Assembly: GCA_012960035.1 (NCBI GenBank)
Contig: DUBZ01000037.1
Location: forward strand, 1 to 64,000
Direction: 5' to 3'
DNA: 64,000 nucleotides
From: Myxococcales bacterium
GTDB taxonomy: Bacteria > Myxococcota_A > UBA9160 > UBA4427
Position numbers and translations under genes: made by a program
Shown: in pieces, positions 1 to 8,838 of the stretch
How the letters are laid out: each line of letters begins with the position of its first letter
Position numbering within the stretch: the first letter of the stretch is position 1
The notes under the pieces: generated by a model
Told to the model about the DNA's origin: nothing
The model's database searches: none
Seen by the model: only the letters and a program-made list of their open reading frames with translations

Positions 1-1574
1 GAATGAACCGCGACCAAGCCGCCCGTCACAAAATATGCCGAGGCCCGTTCGATTTCGAAAAGTTGCAGCGGACTCTGACCACTCGACACGAAGGGAACGG
101 ACTCGCTCACACGCTCGTCTTCGTCGTCCGACGAACCGAACATGAAGTTCCCGCGCAGCTCTGCGCCTTCCGACGCACCCCGCCCATCGGTCATTTCACC
201 GCGCGCGACTTCTTTGTAACCCGTTCCAGGTCGGGCACTGTGAATGTCACTCGACCCCAAAAAGCCGAACTTGAATCGCTTTGGGTTCAATGCGTCGCTG
301 AAGTCGCGGATCGCAAGCATGTACTGCACCGACGAGCGCGGTCGGAAGTTGAACGCCGGCTGAAACGCGTCACGCATCTGGCCCGCATCGAGCCAGTCCG
401 TCGCGACAAACCCCGGCAACGTCTTCCAACCGGCCTGGTAGGCGTTTACGTAATTCTGCCGCGCGTCGACGGCACGTCGTCCGCACTCGTCTTCATCGAC
501 TCCCGCGTCGAGACAGCTTTCGTTGAGCAATTGCCCCGCCCGCCAACAACTGGGCAAGTAGTCGTCCGTCGGTTCGGGGCACGACAGCGCTCCCTTGCGA
601 CCGACAATGACTTCTCGCCAATCGGGAAGTTGTTCGGAGTTTCCGTGGCCGGAATAGATCTCAACAAGGCTTTGCCACTTGGGGTTGTGACCGGCCAACT
701 GTTTGCGCCAGTCCGAACCTGCGGGTGTGTACATCCCCCATGCGGTGCCGTGCGGAATCACCATCGCAGGCACATTCCACTCGTCGAGCTTGGCGAACAA
801 GGTTTCGGGGGTTTCGACGCTTTCGCGACAGTCCGTGGGCAGGTCGCGCACTGGAATGTTGTCTGGGCACGTCGGGACACTCAGCATCTCGCTGATCATG
901 CGGTTGAAATCCAACCCCCGTTGACCGTTCAGTGTTGCAAGACCGAGCCGCTGTAGAGTCGACGGGCCAATAACATCCCGCGTCGCCGTGCTACGCGACG
1001 CAATGGGCCGCGCGGGGATTTCGTCGTCGTCCGTTCCCAACAGCACCACGTTTTTATGTCCGTAGTGATTGCGCGGGGTATTGCCAATATGACTCCATTC
1101 CCATCCGAGGTACGTCACCAAGTCGGGGTTCGAAGGATCGCCCGCAACGGCGTTGCACTGCCTCACACTCTCGACCGTCTCTTCCCACAATTCCGGCGTC
1201 AGCCCTTCGGCGTGATCGTTGATGGACCAAAAATCGAGAGCCGAGCAGTAGCGCGCAAAGTCACACGCGTCCGACGGGGGATAGGCTCCGGCGCCACCTG
1301 CCATCGGAAGGTTCATCATGAATGCGTCAAAGCTGAACGTCGTATGAACGTGGAAGTCGCCAAACAAGACTTGCTTGGCTTCGGACGCTCCGACCAACTC
1401 GCGAAGCGCAGCCTGGTCAGCCTCGATCTCCGCAACGACAGCTTCAGGCCTCGCGATTTCCGTGACGCTCCCCGCTTCTTCCTGACTGCCGAGCCAACCC
1501 CGGCTCGTCACTTGAACGAATACTGTGCCGAGCAGCAGAATGATCACGAAGACGATTGCGATGGTCTTGGCCAT
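1..1574 (-). CDS. DUF3604 family protein (PHP-like metallohydrolase), 3' end cut by window edge
   Basis: This minus-strand gene is missing from the ORF track because it runs off the left edge. Reading from the ATG at 1574 gives about 524 residues without a stop. The N-terminus is MAKTIAIVFVIILLLGTVFV, a membrane anchor or uncleaved signal, so the enzyme part is probably periplasmic. A metal-ligand-like motif GDFHVHTTFSFDA follows near residue 70, then WSINDHAEG, YLGWEWSH and a distal GSSDIHSARPG. The same order of motifs occurs in the DUF3604 gene at 40.7 kb. DUF3604 proteins resemble PHP-type metal-dependent hydrolases, but the substrate is unknown. The gene lies 105 bp downstream of the quinoprotein gene on the same strand and may be co-transcribed with it. 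The track's 3..956 plus ORF is its antisense shadow. Confidence 0.85.
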   Translation of the reverse strand, partial: MAKTIAIVFVIILLLGTVFVQVTSRGWLGSQEEAGSVTEIARPEAVVAEIEADQAALRELVGASEAKQVLFGDFHVHTTFSFDAFMMNLPMAGGAGAYPPSDACDFARYCSALDFWSINDHAEGLTPELWEETVESVRQCNAVAGDPSNPDLVTYLGWEWSHIGNTPRNHYGHKNVVLLGTDDDEIPARPIASRSTATRDVIGPSTLQRLGLATLNGQRGLDFNRMISEMLSVPTCPDNIPVRDLPTDCRESVETPETLFAKLDEWNVPAMVIPHGTAWGMYTPAGSDWRKQLAGHNPKWQSLVEIYSGHGNSEQLPDWREVIVGRKGALSCPEPTDDYLPSCWRAGQLLNESCLDAGVDEDECGRRAVDARQNYVNAYQAGWKTLPGFVATDWLDAGQMRDAFQPAFNFRPRSSVQYMLAIRDFSDALNPKRFKFGFLGSSDIHSARPGTGYKEVARGEMTDGRGASEGAELRGNFMFGSSDDEDERVSESVPFVSSGQSPLQLFEIERASAYFVTGGLVAVH

Positions 1575-1679
1575 GGAGGTGAGTCCTTTTCACGTTTGGC
1601 GTGGAGTCTGCCATAAGGCAGTTGTGTTGGGCTGGACGGTGTTGTTCGATGATGCGGTGTGAGTGAACGAGCGAGCCAA

Positions 1680-3851
1680 TCAATCCGTGAGCCAGCGCGC
1701 ATGCAAACAAAACGAGCTGTCGGCCAACCAGCGAACGACGTGGTCTAGAGCCGAGGGGTCGCGAGTCGCGCGCAAAATGACCCAGGCTTGGATCGCCTGG
1801 GCTTCTTCTTCAGTGATCAAGTCGGCAAAGCTCCCCATCCCATTCTTTGCGCGGGTGCCGCCGAGCACGATGTCATTCCACGAATTGTGCACCTCGACAC
1901 TGGCAAACCGTAGGTCTGGAATCAGCCCGGTGGAAACAGCCCCAGGCCCGTGGCAGCGCAAGCAATTCGCTCCGTAAACCTCCCTGCCCTTCTTGAGCAC
2001 GGCCTCGCTCGTGTCGATCGACTTTACCGAAACCACGCCTTTGGGGCGTTTCGGGTTCGACGGGACCCCAGCTTTTCCGTCGAGCTTGAACGCAAAGACC
2101 TGTCCTGCATTCATTGTTTTGACTTCGGAAAAGAACAAGCCAACCGCCCCGCCTTTGCCAGCGAGTACCGCCACGTATTGTTCGCCGTCGACGCGATACG
2201 CAATCGGGGCCGCCATGATGGCGACGCCCGTGGGCGATGACCAAAGCCGCTCCCCCGTGTCGGCGTGATATGCCGAAAACGAACCGGACGCATCGCCCTG
2301 GAAAACGAGACCTCCCGCTGTGGACAGAACCCCAGCAGCGGTGACCCCGTCTTGAATAACTTCCCACTTCTTTGTCTGGTTGTCTACGTCCCAGGCGACG
2401 AGTCGACTGGCATCGCAGGTCGCCTCACGCAACGGCTCGCCGATCGCGGACAACTCCGAGTACTCTGCCCAATCTTCCCCGGTGTTGAAGGCACCCCGCT
2501 TGAAGACGAACTTTGGATCCGGGATATACAGGTTCGCGAGTTCGAACGTGGGCAGGTAGACCGCGCCGCGCTTCGCGTCAAAACTCATCGGGTGCCAACT
2601 GTGGGCGCCCATCGGATGGGGCGCGACCAGCTTGGCTTCGTGGGTCCAGTCTGCTTCGGCGCGTTCCACTGGACGTCCGGTCGCCATGTCGACGTGGGTT
2701 GCCCAGCTGATGTTGGCAAACTTCTCGGCCGACAGGAGTTCGCCGGTTTCTCGGTCGAGGACATAGAAGAAGCCGTTCTTGGGAGCCTGCATGATCAATT
2801 TGCGCGGCTTTCCCTTCCACACGCGATCGATGAGAATCATCTGTTGGGTCGCGGTGTAGTCCCACTGTTCGCCCGGTGTGGTCTGGTAGTGCCAGATGAG
2901 TTCTCCGGTGTCGGGCCGGAGTGCGAGAATCGACGCGAGATAGAGATTGTCTCCCCCGCCAGGACTGCGGTACTCGCGGTGATAGACAGAGCTATTGCCC
3001 GTTCCAACGTAAAGCAAATCGAGCACCGGGTCGTACGCCATCGAATCCCACACGGTGCCACCGAGCCCTGACTCCCACAGTGAGTTCGCGGGCCAGGTCT
3101 TTGCCGCAGCGATGAGCTCTTTGTGCTCGTGAGGTCCAGTCTTGCTCGCGGGCACAGTGTAGAACCGCCAGCGCTGTTCCCCCGTCGCCGCATCGTAAGC
3201 GGTGAAGTAGCCGCGGGCACCGAAATCGGCGCCGCCATTGCCGATGATGACGAGGTCTTTCACAACCCGCGGTGCGCCAGTGATCGTGTACTGCTTGGTG
3301 ATGTCTGTGGTTTGAACTTGCCAGACCAACGCTCCGGTTGCGGCGTCCAGAGCGATCAAGCGGCCGTCGAGGGCACCAACGTAAACGCGCCCCTTCCACA
3401 CCGCCACACCGCGATTCACGACGTCACAACAAGCGTCGCGCGCCTTCCAACCAGGAACCTTTGGATCGTATCGCCAAAGCTCTCGCCCGGTTTTCGCGTC
3501 GAGGGCAAAGACGATGCTCCAGCTCGCGGACGCATACATCACGCCATCGACGACGATCGGCGTCGCTTCGAGACCGCGCTTCGTCCCCGTGGCGTAATTC
3601 CAGGCGAGCCCGAGCCGGTCGATATTCGAAGCGTTGATGTCAGTGAGCGGGCTGTGTCGGTCTTCCGCGTAGGTCCGACCGTGGACGAGCCAGTTATCTG
3701 CTGCTTCCGTCGAAGTGCCAGCGCGGCTGGCGTCGACCCAGCCCGGACCACGAGACAGCGCTGCGTTTTCAGCCGCCGCACCCTCAGGCGAACCGAGGAG
3801 CATGGCCAAGATCGCCAAGACGCTGGGAAGCGACACGGAGCGAGGGATCAT
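1680..3851 (-). CDS. PQQ-dependent alcohol dehydrogenase with C-terminal cytochrome c (quinohaemoprotein)
   Basis: This is a periplasmic eight-bladed propeller dehydrogenase that oxidises alcohols and passes electrons from PQQ to an attached haem c. I chose the ATG at 3851 because it begins a signal peptide (MIPRSVSLPSVLAILAMLLG...AAA). The longer ORF to 3962 would overlap the next gene. Family marks include the vicinal cysteine pair in DACCDVVNRG, the repeated W-blade motifs (LDAKTGRELWRYD, LDAATGALVWQ), and the catalytic Asp in EQWDYTATQ. The residue two after that Asp is Thr, not Asp, which favours a Ca2+ rather than a lanthanide (XoxF-like) active site. CLRCHGPG near the C-terminus is the haem c site. 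No PQQ biosynthesis gene is visible. The tail ends with an extra cysteine (SFCLHARWLTD), which is unusual. Confidence 0.92.
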   Translation of the reverse strand: MIPRSVSLPSVLAILAMLLGSPEGAAAENAALSRGPGWVDASRAGTSTEAADNWLVHGRTYAEDRHSPLTDINASNIDRLGLAWNYATGTKRGLEATPIVVDGVMYASASWSIVFALDAKTGRELWRYDPKVPGWKARDACCDVVNRGVAVWKGRVYVGALDGRLIALDAATGALVWQVQTTDITKQYTITGAPRVVKDLVIIGNGGADFGARGYFTAYDAATGEQRWRFYTVPASKTGPHEHKELIAAAKTWPANSLWESGLGGTVWDSMAYDPVLDLLYVGTGNSSVYHREYRSPGGGDNLYLASILALRPDTGELIWHYQTTPGEQWDYTATQQMILIDRVWKGKPRKLIMQAPKNGFFYVLDRETGELLSAEKFANISWATHVDMATGRPVERAEADWTHEAKLVAPHPMGAHSWHPMSFDAKRGAVYLPTFELANLYIPDPKFVFKRGAFNTGEDWAEYSELSAIGEPLREATCDASRLVAWDVDNQTKKWEVIQDGVTAAGVLSTAGGLVFQGDASGSFSAYHADTGERLWSSPTGVAIMAAPIAYRVDGEQYVAVLAGKGGAVGLFFSEVKTMNAGQVFAFKLDGKAGVPSNPKRPKGVVSVKSIDTSEAVLKKGREVYGANCLRCHGPGAVSTGLIPDLRFASVEVHNSWNDIVLGGTRAKNGMGSFADLITEEEAQAIQAWVILRATRDPSALDHVVRWLADSSFCLHARWLTD

Positions 3852-3903
3852 CGACTCGAACCACGAAGTGGATTCGACGTCGCTGCATGCGGGAGTCGAC
3901 CGA

Positions 3904-4302
3904 TCAAGATTCAGCTTGTGCACCCGCCGCTTCATCGGCGCGCGATCGCGCAGCGCCGACAAGGATCAGCGTCATCACGACCTCGGGCACGATAAATTCG
4001 GTCCCGAATGGCGCGTGGCCGGCCACGAATGCCGCGGTGCGCATCACCGCAGCGGCGCCCAAGAGGAGTGCCCCCACGTAGAACCAATGCGCTTGGCCCG
4101 GTCGTTGCGCGAGGGCCGTCGCAACCGAAGTGGTCAAGAAAAACGCACTGATGTCTCCGATTTGCGTGCTCGCCCCCATTCCGGTCAGGAGATCCATGCG
4201 GAGGCTTGCCGCGGCAGCGGTGGGATCAATCATCCAATTCGCCGCAGTGCCGAACATCATGACGGCGATTAGGATCGTAAGAACTCGAAATACCAAGATC
4301 AT
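3904..4302 (-). CDS. Small integral membrane protein, unknown function
   Basis: The protein has 132 residues and about four hydrophobic segments (ILVFRVLTILIAVMMFG, ISAFFLTTSVATALA, HWFYVGALLLGAAAVM, IVPEVVMTLILVGAA), so it is an inner-membrane protein. The start at 4302 is preferred over 4335 because a purine-rich stretch (AGGGAAAAGG) precedes it and MILVFRVLTI starts the first membrane span. It resembles the DoxX/DUF4345-like class of four-helix small membrane proteins in size and spacing, but I see no diagnostic motif. It lies just upstream of the quinoprotein gene on the same strand with a 52 bp gap, so it may belong to the same transcript. Confidence 0.65.
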   Translation of the reverse strand: MILVFRVLTILIAVMMFGTAANWMIDPTAAAASLRMDLLTGMGASTQIGDISAFFLTTSVATALAQRPGQAHWFYVGALLLGAAAVMRTAAFVAGHAPFGTEFIVPEVVMTLILVGAARSRADEAAGAQAES

Positions 4303-4359
4303 TCTGTGCCTTTTCCCTATCTCTAAGTAAGTCATTGCGTTTAAAGTTTGAACGAGCGC

Positions 4360-5400
4360 TTAGCCCTCGGGTGCGAGCTCGATTGCACGACCCAATACAT
4401 CGAGCTGCTCCTTGGGCTCTTTCGCCATTGGATGCAGCATCACGTCATTAATCCCCGCCGCCTTATACTTCGCCAGTCGCTCGCGAACGTGGGCTTCGTC
4501 TCCGATGATCGACGACTGCATTACCAATTCGTCAGGCACTGCGGCAATCGCTTCGCCACGCTTCTTTTCGAGCCAAAGATTGCGAACTTCGGTGCAGGCA
4601 TCCTGAAAGCCAGCCCGCGCGTAAGCGTCGTTATAGAAGTTCATCGTCGGCGAACCCATGGCCGAAAGTTGGAAAGCCAGCTGCATTTTGATCTGCGGGA
4701 ACAGCGACTCCGGATCGGAGGTGAACCCAACGGCCGCGTCAACACATAGGTTGATGTCATCAAGGCTGCGCCCCGCCGCTTCCGCGCCTTTGCGCAGGTG
4801 CGCGAGGTGAGCTTCGGGTTGCTCGGGGGTGAAACAGGTGCCAAGCCAACCGTCCGCTATCGCGCCGGTCATTTCCAGAGACCTCGGCGCAAGGGTTGCG
4901 AGATAGATCGGTATGTCCGCCGGTGGCTGTGCGAGGGCGAGAGCCTTGCCCTTCCCTCCCGGCCGGGGCAACGGAAACGCCTCGCCGTCGTACTGGAGCT
5001 TTTCTCCCCGAAGCGCCATGCGGATAATTTCCACCGTTTCGCGCATGCGCGTCGCAGGACGATCAAAGGTCTGACCGTGCAAGCCTTCGACGACCTGGGG
5101 CCCAGAGTTGCCAAGGCCGAGCAAGAAGCGCCCATTGCTCGCCGTGTCCATCGCGAGTGCGGTCATCGCTGTAGAGGCCGGAGTTCGCGCGCACACCTGC
5201 ATGATTCCCGTGCCGAGCTTCAGTGTTTCGGTACGCGCCGCGAGATAGGCCAGCGGCACCACGGCATCCATCCCCCATGCCTCGGCGCTCCATGCCTGGT
5301 CGACGCCCAGCTTTTCGGCTTCGGTCGCCAACGTAAGCATCGAATCGAAGTGCTTCCTGCCGCCACTGGTTGGGCCCCCGACTCGAATTGCGATCTTCAT
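4360..5400 (-). CDS. LLM-class F420-type oxidoreductase
   Basis: This 346-residue protein is a luciferase-like (beta/alpha)8-barrel oxidoreductase. The N-terminus MKIAIRVGG, the middle motif LKLGTGIMQVCARTP and LGLGNSGPQVVEG match the F420-dependent subgroup rather than FMN-dependent monooxygenases. The 22.9 kb gene shares these motifs (IRLGTGVIQLAARTP, GGLGVSGPQIVEG), so the two are paralogues. The family uses reduced F420 or flavin to reduce or oxygenate small organic molecules; the substrate cannot be inferred. The gene lies 16 bp downstream of the TetR gene on the same strand, so the regulator probably controls it. F420 use is inferred from family resemblance only. Confidence 0.85.
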   Translation of the reverse strand: MKIAIRVGGPTSGGRKHFDSMLTLATEAEKLGVDQAWSAEAWGMDAVVPLAYLAARTETLKLGTGIMQVCARTPASTAMTALAMDTASNGRFLLGLGNSGPQVVEGLHGQTFDRPATRMRETVEIIRMALRGEKLQYDGEAFPLPRPGGKGKALALAQPPADIPIYLATLAPRSLEMTGAIADGWLGTCFTPEQPEAHLAHLRKGAEAAGRSLDDINLCVDAAVGFTSDPESLFPQIKMQLAFQLSAMGSPTMNFYNDAYARAGFQDACTEVRNLWLEKKRGEAIAAVPDELVMQSSIIGDEAHVRERLAKYKAAGINDVMLHPMAKEPKEQLDVLGRAIELAPEG

Positions 5401-5416
5401 GGTTGCGTTCCTCTCG

Positions 5417-6112
5417 TTAGATTTTTGCCAGCCCGAGCCGCGGACGGCTAACCGCTAGCGGGGGACTCGCGAGCGCACGAGTCAAGTCTTTTTCCATGTC
5501 GGGTAGTTCGGACAGAATGTCGTTGCGGGTCTTCGCCGTGCCTGCTGCCATCAACAGAAGGGCGCACGAATGAATCGCTGCGGCCCGGGCTTGGCGATCG
5601 TCGAGTACCCCATGAGCCCAAAGCAGGATGTTGTGTTGATGGGCGGCGTACATTTGATGAGACAAAGTTTCGGGGGACACATGCTGAGTCAGAACGCGAC
5701 CACGAACCGCCTCCTCGAGCGCTTTGCGAAACGCCGCAAGGGAACGCTCGTCGCCTTCGCGAAATGCCTCCATGCGTCGTGACTGGGCCCGCAGCACCGG
5801 GCGATAGACCACCTGTTCTTCAATCAAGCGGTCAATCGAAACCTGTACGATGGCCTTGCAGCGGGCAATCGGATCGTCGAGCACGAGTCCATTGATGGTG
5901 AGATCAAGTTCCGCAAGAAGCTCCGCAACCAACGCGTCCAGGATGTCGTCTTTGTTGCCAAACAGGTTGTAGAGCGTGCGGACGCTCACGTGAGCGTCTT
6001 CGGCTAGACCTCGCATCGCGAGCGACGAAACACCGCCGCTGACGATTCGCGCTCGCGCGGCGTCGAGAATGCGACGCTTGCGCTTTACCTTGCCGAGGAG
6101 TCTGCGGTCCAT
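5417..6112 (-). CDS. TetR/AcrR family transcriptional regulator
   Basis: The N-terminal helix-turn-helix is clear: ILDAARARIVSGGVSSLAMR followed by LAEDAHVSVRTLYNLFGNKD, a standard TetR DNA-binding domain in the first 65 residues. The C-terminal helical domain binds an unknown ligand. The ATG at 6112 (MDRRLLGKVKRKRR) gives a normal TetR N-terminus; a GTG at 6130 is the alternative. The gene is divergent from the SDR at 6201 and shares with it a short intergenic region holding palindromes. It probably represses itself, the downstream LLM gene and the SDR. It is about 231 residues, near the usual family length. Confidence 0.85.
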   Translation of the reverse strand: MDRRLLGKVKRKRRILDAARARIVSGGVSSLAMRGLAEDAHVSVRTLYNLFGNKDDILDALVAELLAELDLTINGLVLDDPIARCKAIVQVSIDRLIEEQVVYRPVLRAQSRRMEAFREGDERSLAAFRKALEEAVRGRVLTQHVSPETLSHQMYAAHQHNILLWAHGVLDDRQARAAAIHSCALLLMAAGTAKTRNDILSELPDMEKDLTRALASPPLAVSRPRLGLAKI

Positions 6113-6136
6113 GACTTCACAAAGTTGCACGCTGTG

Positions 6137-6165
6137 TTAATTAAGTCAACGCGCTCGAATCGAGC
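6137..6165. promoter_or_regulatory. Candidate operator region between tetR and SDR
   Basis: The 88 bp divergent spacer contains two palindromes close together: TTAATTAA (6137-6144) and GCTCG-AAT-CGAGC (6153-6165). Divergent TetR genes usually bind such sites. No clear -35/-10 pair could be assigned. Which palindrome is bound, if either, is inference. Confidence 0.35.
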
Positions 6166-6200
6166 CTCCCGTCCTATAAAAACGCAAAGGAACGATCCAC

Positions 6201-6986
6201 ATGACCATCACGAGCTCACTTTTCGACCTAAGCGGAAAAGTCGCCATCATCACGGGCTCTTCAAAGGGAATCGGGAAGTCCATCGCGACTGAGCTGGCCG
6301 GACACGGGGCCAAAGTTGTGATCTCGAGTCGAAAGCCAGGGCCCTGCAATGACGTCGCCGCCGAGATCAATGCAGCTTGCGCGGATGGCACCGGTTGTGC
6401 GATTGCCATCCCCGCGAACATCGGACAAAAAGACGAGCTGCAATCCCTCGTCGACCAGACCCGGGAACGCTGGGGACAGATCGACATCGCGGTCTGCAAC
6501 GCGGCGATCAATCCGTACTACGGGCCCTCGAAGGACATCCCCGACGCGGCCTTTGACAAGATCATGTCTTCGAACATCAAGTCGAACCATTGGTTTTGCA
6601 ACATGGTGCTCCCCGAAATGGTTGAGCGCCGGGATGGCTCTATCATCATTGTGTCGAGCGTTGGAGGCTTCCGAGCGAGCACCGTGATCGGCGCTTACGG
6701 GATTTCAAAAGCCGCAGACCTTCAACTGGCCCGCAACCTCGCCGCCGAGTACGGCCCGATGAATGTGCGCGTCAACGCGATCGCCCCCGGTTTAATTCGA
6801 ACCGACTTTGCGAAGGCGTTGTGGGAAAACCCAAAGACCCTTGCTTCAGTCACCAAAGGCAACCCTTTGCGCCGAATCGGAGAACCTGAAGAGCTTGCCG
6901 GTGCCGCTGTCTTTCTCGCGTCGAAGGCAGGAACCTATGTTACGGGGCAAACGATCGTGGTCGACGGCGGGATGACCATCGTTTAG
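6201..6986 (+). CDS. SDR family NAD(P)-dependent oxidoreductase
   Basis: This is a classical short-chain dehydrogenase of 261 residues. The cofactor motif is ITGSSKGIGKSIA, the NAG-equivalent is CNAAINP, the catalytic Ser lies in IIVSSVGG and the Tyr-Lys pair in AYGISKAAD. The C-terminus YVTGQTIVVDGGMTIV is typical of FabG-like SDRs. A Shine-Dalgarno AAAGGA sits 8 bp before the ATG. The gene is divergent from the TetR regulator and so is probably under its control, paired functionally with the LLM gene. Substrate is unknown; it likely interconverts an alcohol and ketone in the same pathway. Confidence 0.9.
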   Translation: MTITSSLFDLSGKVAIITGSSKGIGKSIATELAGHGAKVVISSRKPGPCNDVAAEINAACADGTGCAIAIPANIGQKDELQSLVDQTRERWGQIDIAVCNAAINPYYGPSKDIPDAAFDKIMSSNIKSNHWFCNMVLPEMVERRDGSIIIVSSVGGFRASTVIGAYGISKAADLQLARNLAAEYGPMNVRVNAIAPGLIRTDFAKALWENPKTLASVTKGNPLRRIGEPEELAGAAVFLASKAGTYVTGQTIVVDGGMTIV

Positions 6987-7005
6987 GCGACGGAGCGTTT
7001 GCGGG

Positions 7006-8838
7006 TTAGCGCCCGCTTCCGAGCTGCGCGCGTGCGTCGAGCAAAGCGTTGCGCGCAGGCTCAAAGCTCGGAACGAGCACCAGTGTTTCTTCGAAACGCA
7101 CGATTGCGTCTCGCGCGCGCCCAGCGGACAACAACGTCTTTCCCAATTCGAAAAGAATGCGCGGCTCGTTGGGCATCGCGGTCAGCGCGTCTTCATAACG
7201 CGCGATCGCATCCTCGTTTCGCCCTTGCATGCGCAGAACCGCGCCAAGATTCACGCGGTGATCCACGGTCGAGGGTTCAAGTTCGATCGCCCTGGACATC
7301 AGCGACGTCCCTTCTGCGAAGCTGCCCTGCATCGCAATGACCCCGGCCAAATTCACGATCGCATCGACGTAGTCAGGGGCATACAGCCTTGCCTTGCGAT
7401 AATGCGCGACAGCCGTTTCGGTGTCGCCAAGTTCTTGGAGCGCTCGTCCCAGGTTGTTGTGGGTGCGCGCATTCGACGGGGCGCGATCAAGGGAAAGTCG
7501 ATACCGACGCGCGGCTTCGTCGTGATTCCCGAGCCGCTGCAACACCACGCCGTACTGAGCCTCGACGACTGGATGGTCGGACGTGACCTCCGCAGCCCGG
7601 CCAAGAAGCGACATCGAGTCGCGCCAATAGAAGGCCTGTTGTCGTGCACCGGCGATCAGCGCAATGAATCCGACGCAAGCGATCAGCATGACCGCTGTCG
7701 TTGCCACCTTTGCCCAGCGGCCGTCGAACCGCGAAACGTGGGTGTCGACCGCAAACACCACCATGACAAAGAGGCCGATGAGAGGCAGATACGTATAGCG
7801 ATCGGCCATCGCTTGAGCGCCGACTTGTACAACCCCAATGACCGGCACGAGCATACCGAGAAACCAAAGCCAACCGACCATTAGATACCGCTGCTCTCGA
7901 AGTCGGATGCAAAAAAACGTGATCGTGAGGAGCACGGCTGCGGAGGCCAAGAGCTCGACGGCACTAAGCGGCATCCCACCCGGGGCATAAGGGTGGGCGT
8001 AAAGCAGCGCAAGGTCGTCGGGAATGAACATCTTCCCGATATAGGTCGCGTAGCTTACGAGCGCGTTCGCGAGCCGAAGATGAAGCGGGATCTCAATGCC
8101 AAGATCCATCGCACCCCAACTGCGTTGCACCATCATCGTGATGCCCGATGCCACAACTGACAAACCAATAAGCGGCAGCTTTTCGATCACGAGCGACTTG
8201 GGCGTCTCGCCTGTCGCCTGCCGTTGTCGCGAGAGCGGCCAGTAGTCGAGCAACAACAAGACGAACGGGAGAGTCACGAGCATTGGCTTCGACATCAGCC
8301 CCAATGCGAGAAAACTCACGGTGAGCGCGAAGTCGCGCGCCTTCCTCCCGGCGGTATATGAAACGTATGCGTGCATGCATAACAGCCCGAAGAACGCCGA
8401 AAGCATGTCTTTGCGCTCGGCCACCCACGCGACGGACTCGACGTGTAGGGGGTGCACCGCAAATAGAAGCGCAACGGCAGCACTCGCCACTTCACGTTTG
8501 GTCATACGAACAAAGAGCGCGAAGAGCAAGAACGTATTGCCGAGATGGAACAGAAGATTCACCAAATGGTGTCGCCCTGCATCCAACCCGAACAGCTGCA
8601 CATCGATCATGTGGGACAGCCAGGTTACCGGCTGCCAATTGGCCGCGTAGCCGGTCGTGAGCGCCCAAGTCACCCCGGCTTTCGTGAGCCCGGCCCGAAC
8701 CGAAGGGTTGTTTACGATGTGAATATCGTCGTCAAAGTCAACGAACTCAAAAGCGATGACTTGCGAGTAGACGGCGAGCGTCCCGCAGAGCAGGACGATC
8801 GAGAGAGCAAGTCGGCGCGCGATCAAAATCTCACTCAT
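7006..8838 (-). CDS. GT-C-like polytopic membrane protein with C-terminal TPR repeats
   Basis: The 610-residue protein has about ten hydrophobic segments in residues 10-390 and five to six TPR units after residue 400 (for example NARTHNNLGRALQELGD and DHRVNLGAVLRMQGRNEDAI). The first periplasmic loop carries FDDDIHIVNNPSV, matching the acidic loop of GT-C glycosyltransferases such as TMTC-type O-mannosyltransferases. A lipid-linked sugar donor is likely but unproven. The ATG at 8838 overlaps the end of the upstream sulfatase-fold gene by 8 bp (ATGAGTGA), which indicates translational coupling. The ORF-track start at 8886 lies inside that gene and is rejected. Confidence 0.8.
   Translation of the reverse strand: MSEILIARRLALSIVLLCGTLAVYSQVIAFEFVDFDDDIHIVNNPSVRAGLTKAGVTWALTTGYAANWQPVTWLSHMIDVQLFGLDAGRHHLVNLLFHLGNTFLLFALFVRMTKREVASAAVALLFAVHPLHVESVAWVAERKDMLSAFFGLLCMHAYVSYTAGRKARDFALTVSFLALGLMSKPMLVTLPFVLLLLDYWPLSRQRQATGETPKSLVIEKLPLIGLSVVASGITMMVQRSWGAMDLGIEIPLHLRLANALVSYATYIGKMFIPDDLALLYAHPYAPGGMPLSAVELLASAAVLLTITFFCIRLREQRYLMVGWLWFLGMLVPVIGVVQVGAQAMADRYTYLPLIGLFVMVVFAVDTHVSRFDGRWAKVATTAVMLIACVGFIALIAGARQQAFYWRDSMSLLGRAAEVTSDHPVVEAQYGVVLQRLGNHDEAARRYRLSLDRAPSNARTHNNLGRALQELGDTETAVAHYRKARLYAPDYVDAIVNLAGVIAMQGSFAEGTSLMSRAIELEPSTVDHRVNLGAVLRMQGRNEDAIARYEDALTAMPNEPRILFELGKTLLSAGRARDAIVRFEETLVLVPSFEPARNALLDARAQLGSGR

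Noticed and set aside
3-956. 317-aa plus-strand ORF at the left edge
   Set aside because: Antisense shadow of the edge-truncated DUF3604 gene; no family motif and no ribosome binding site.
2265-3071. 268-aa plus-strand ORF
   Set aside because: Lies fully antisense to the PQQ dehydrogenase; sequence has no recognisable domain.
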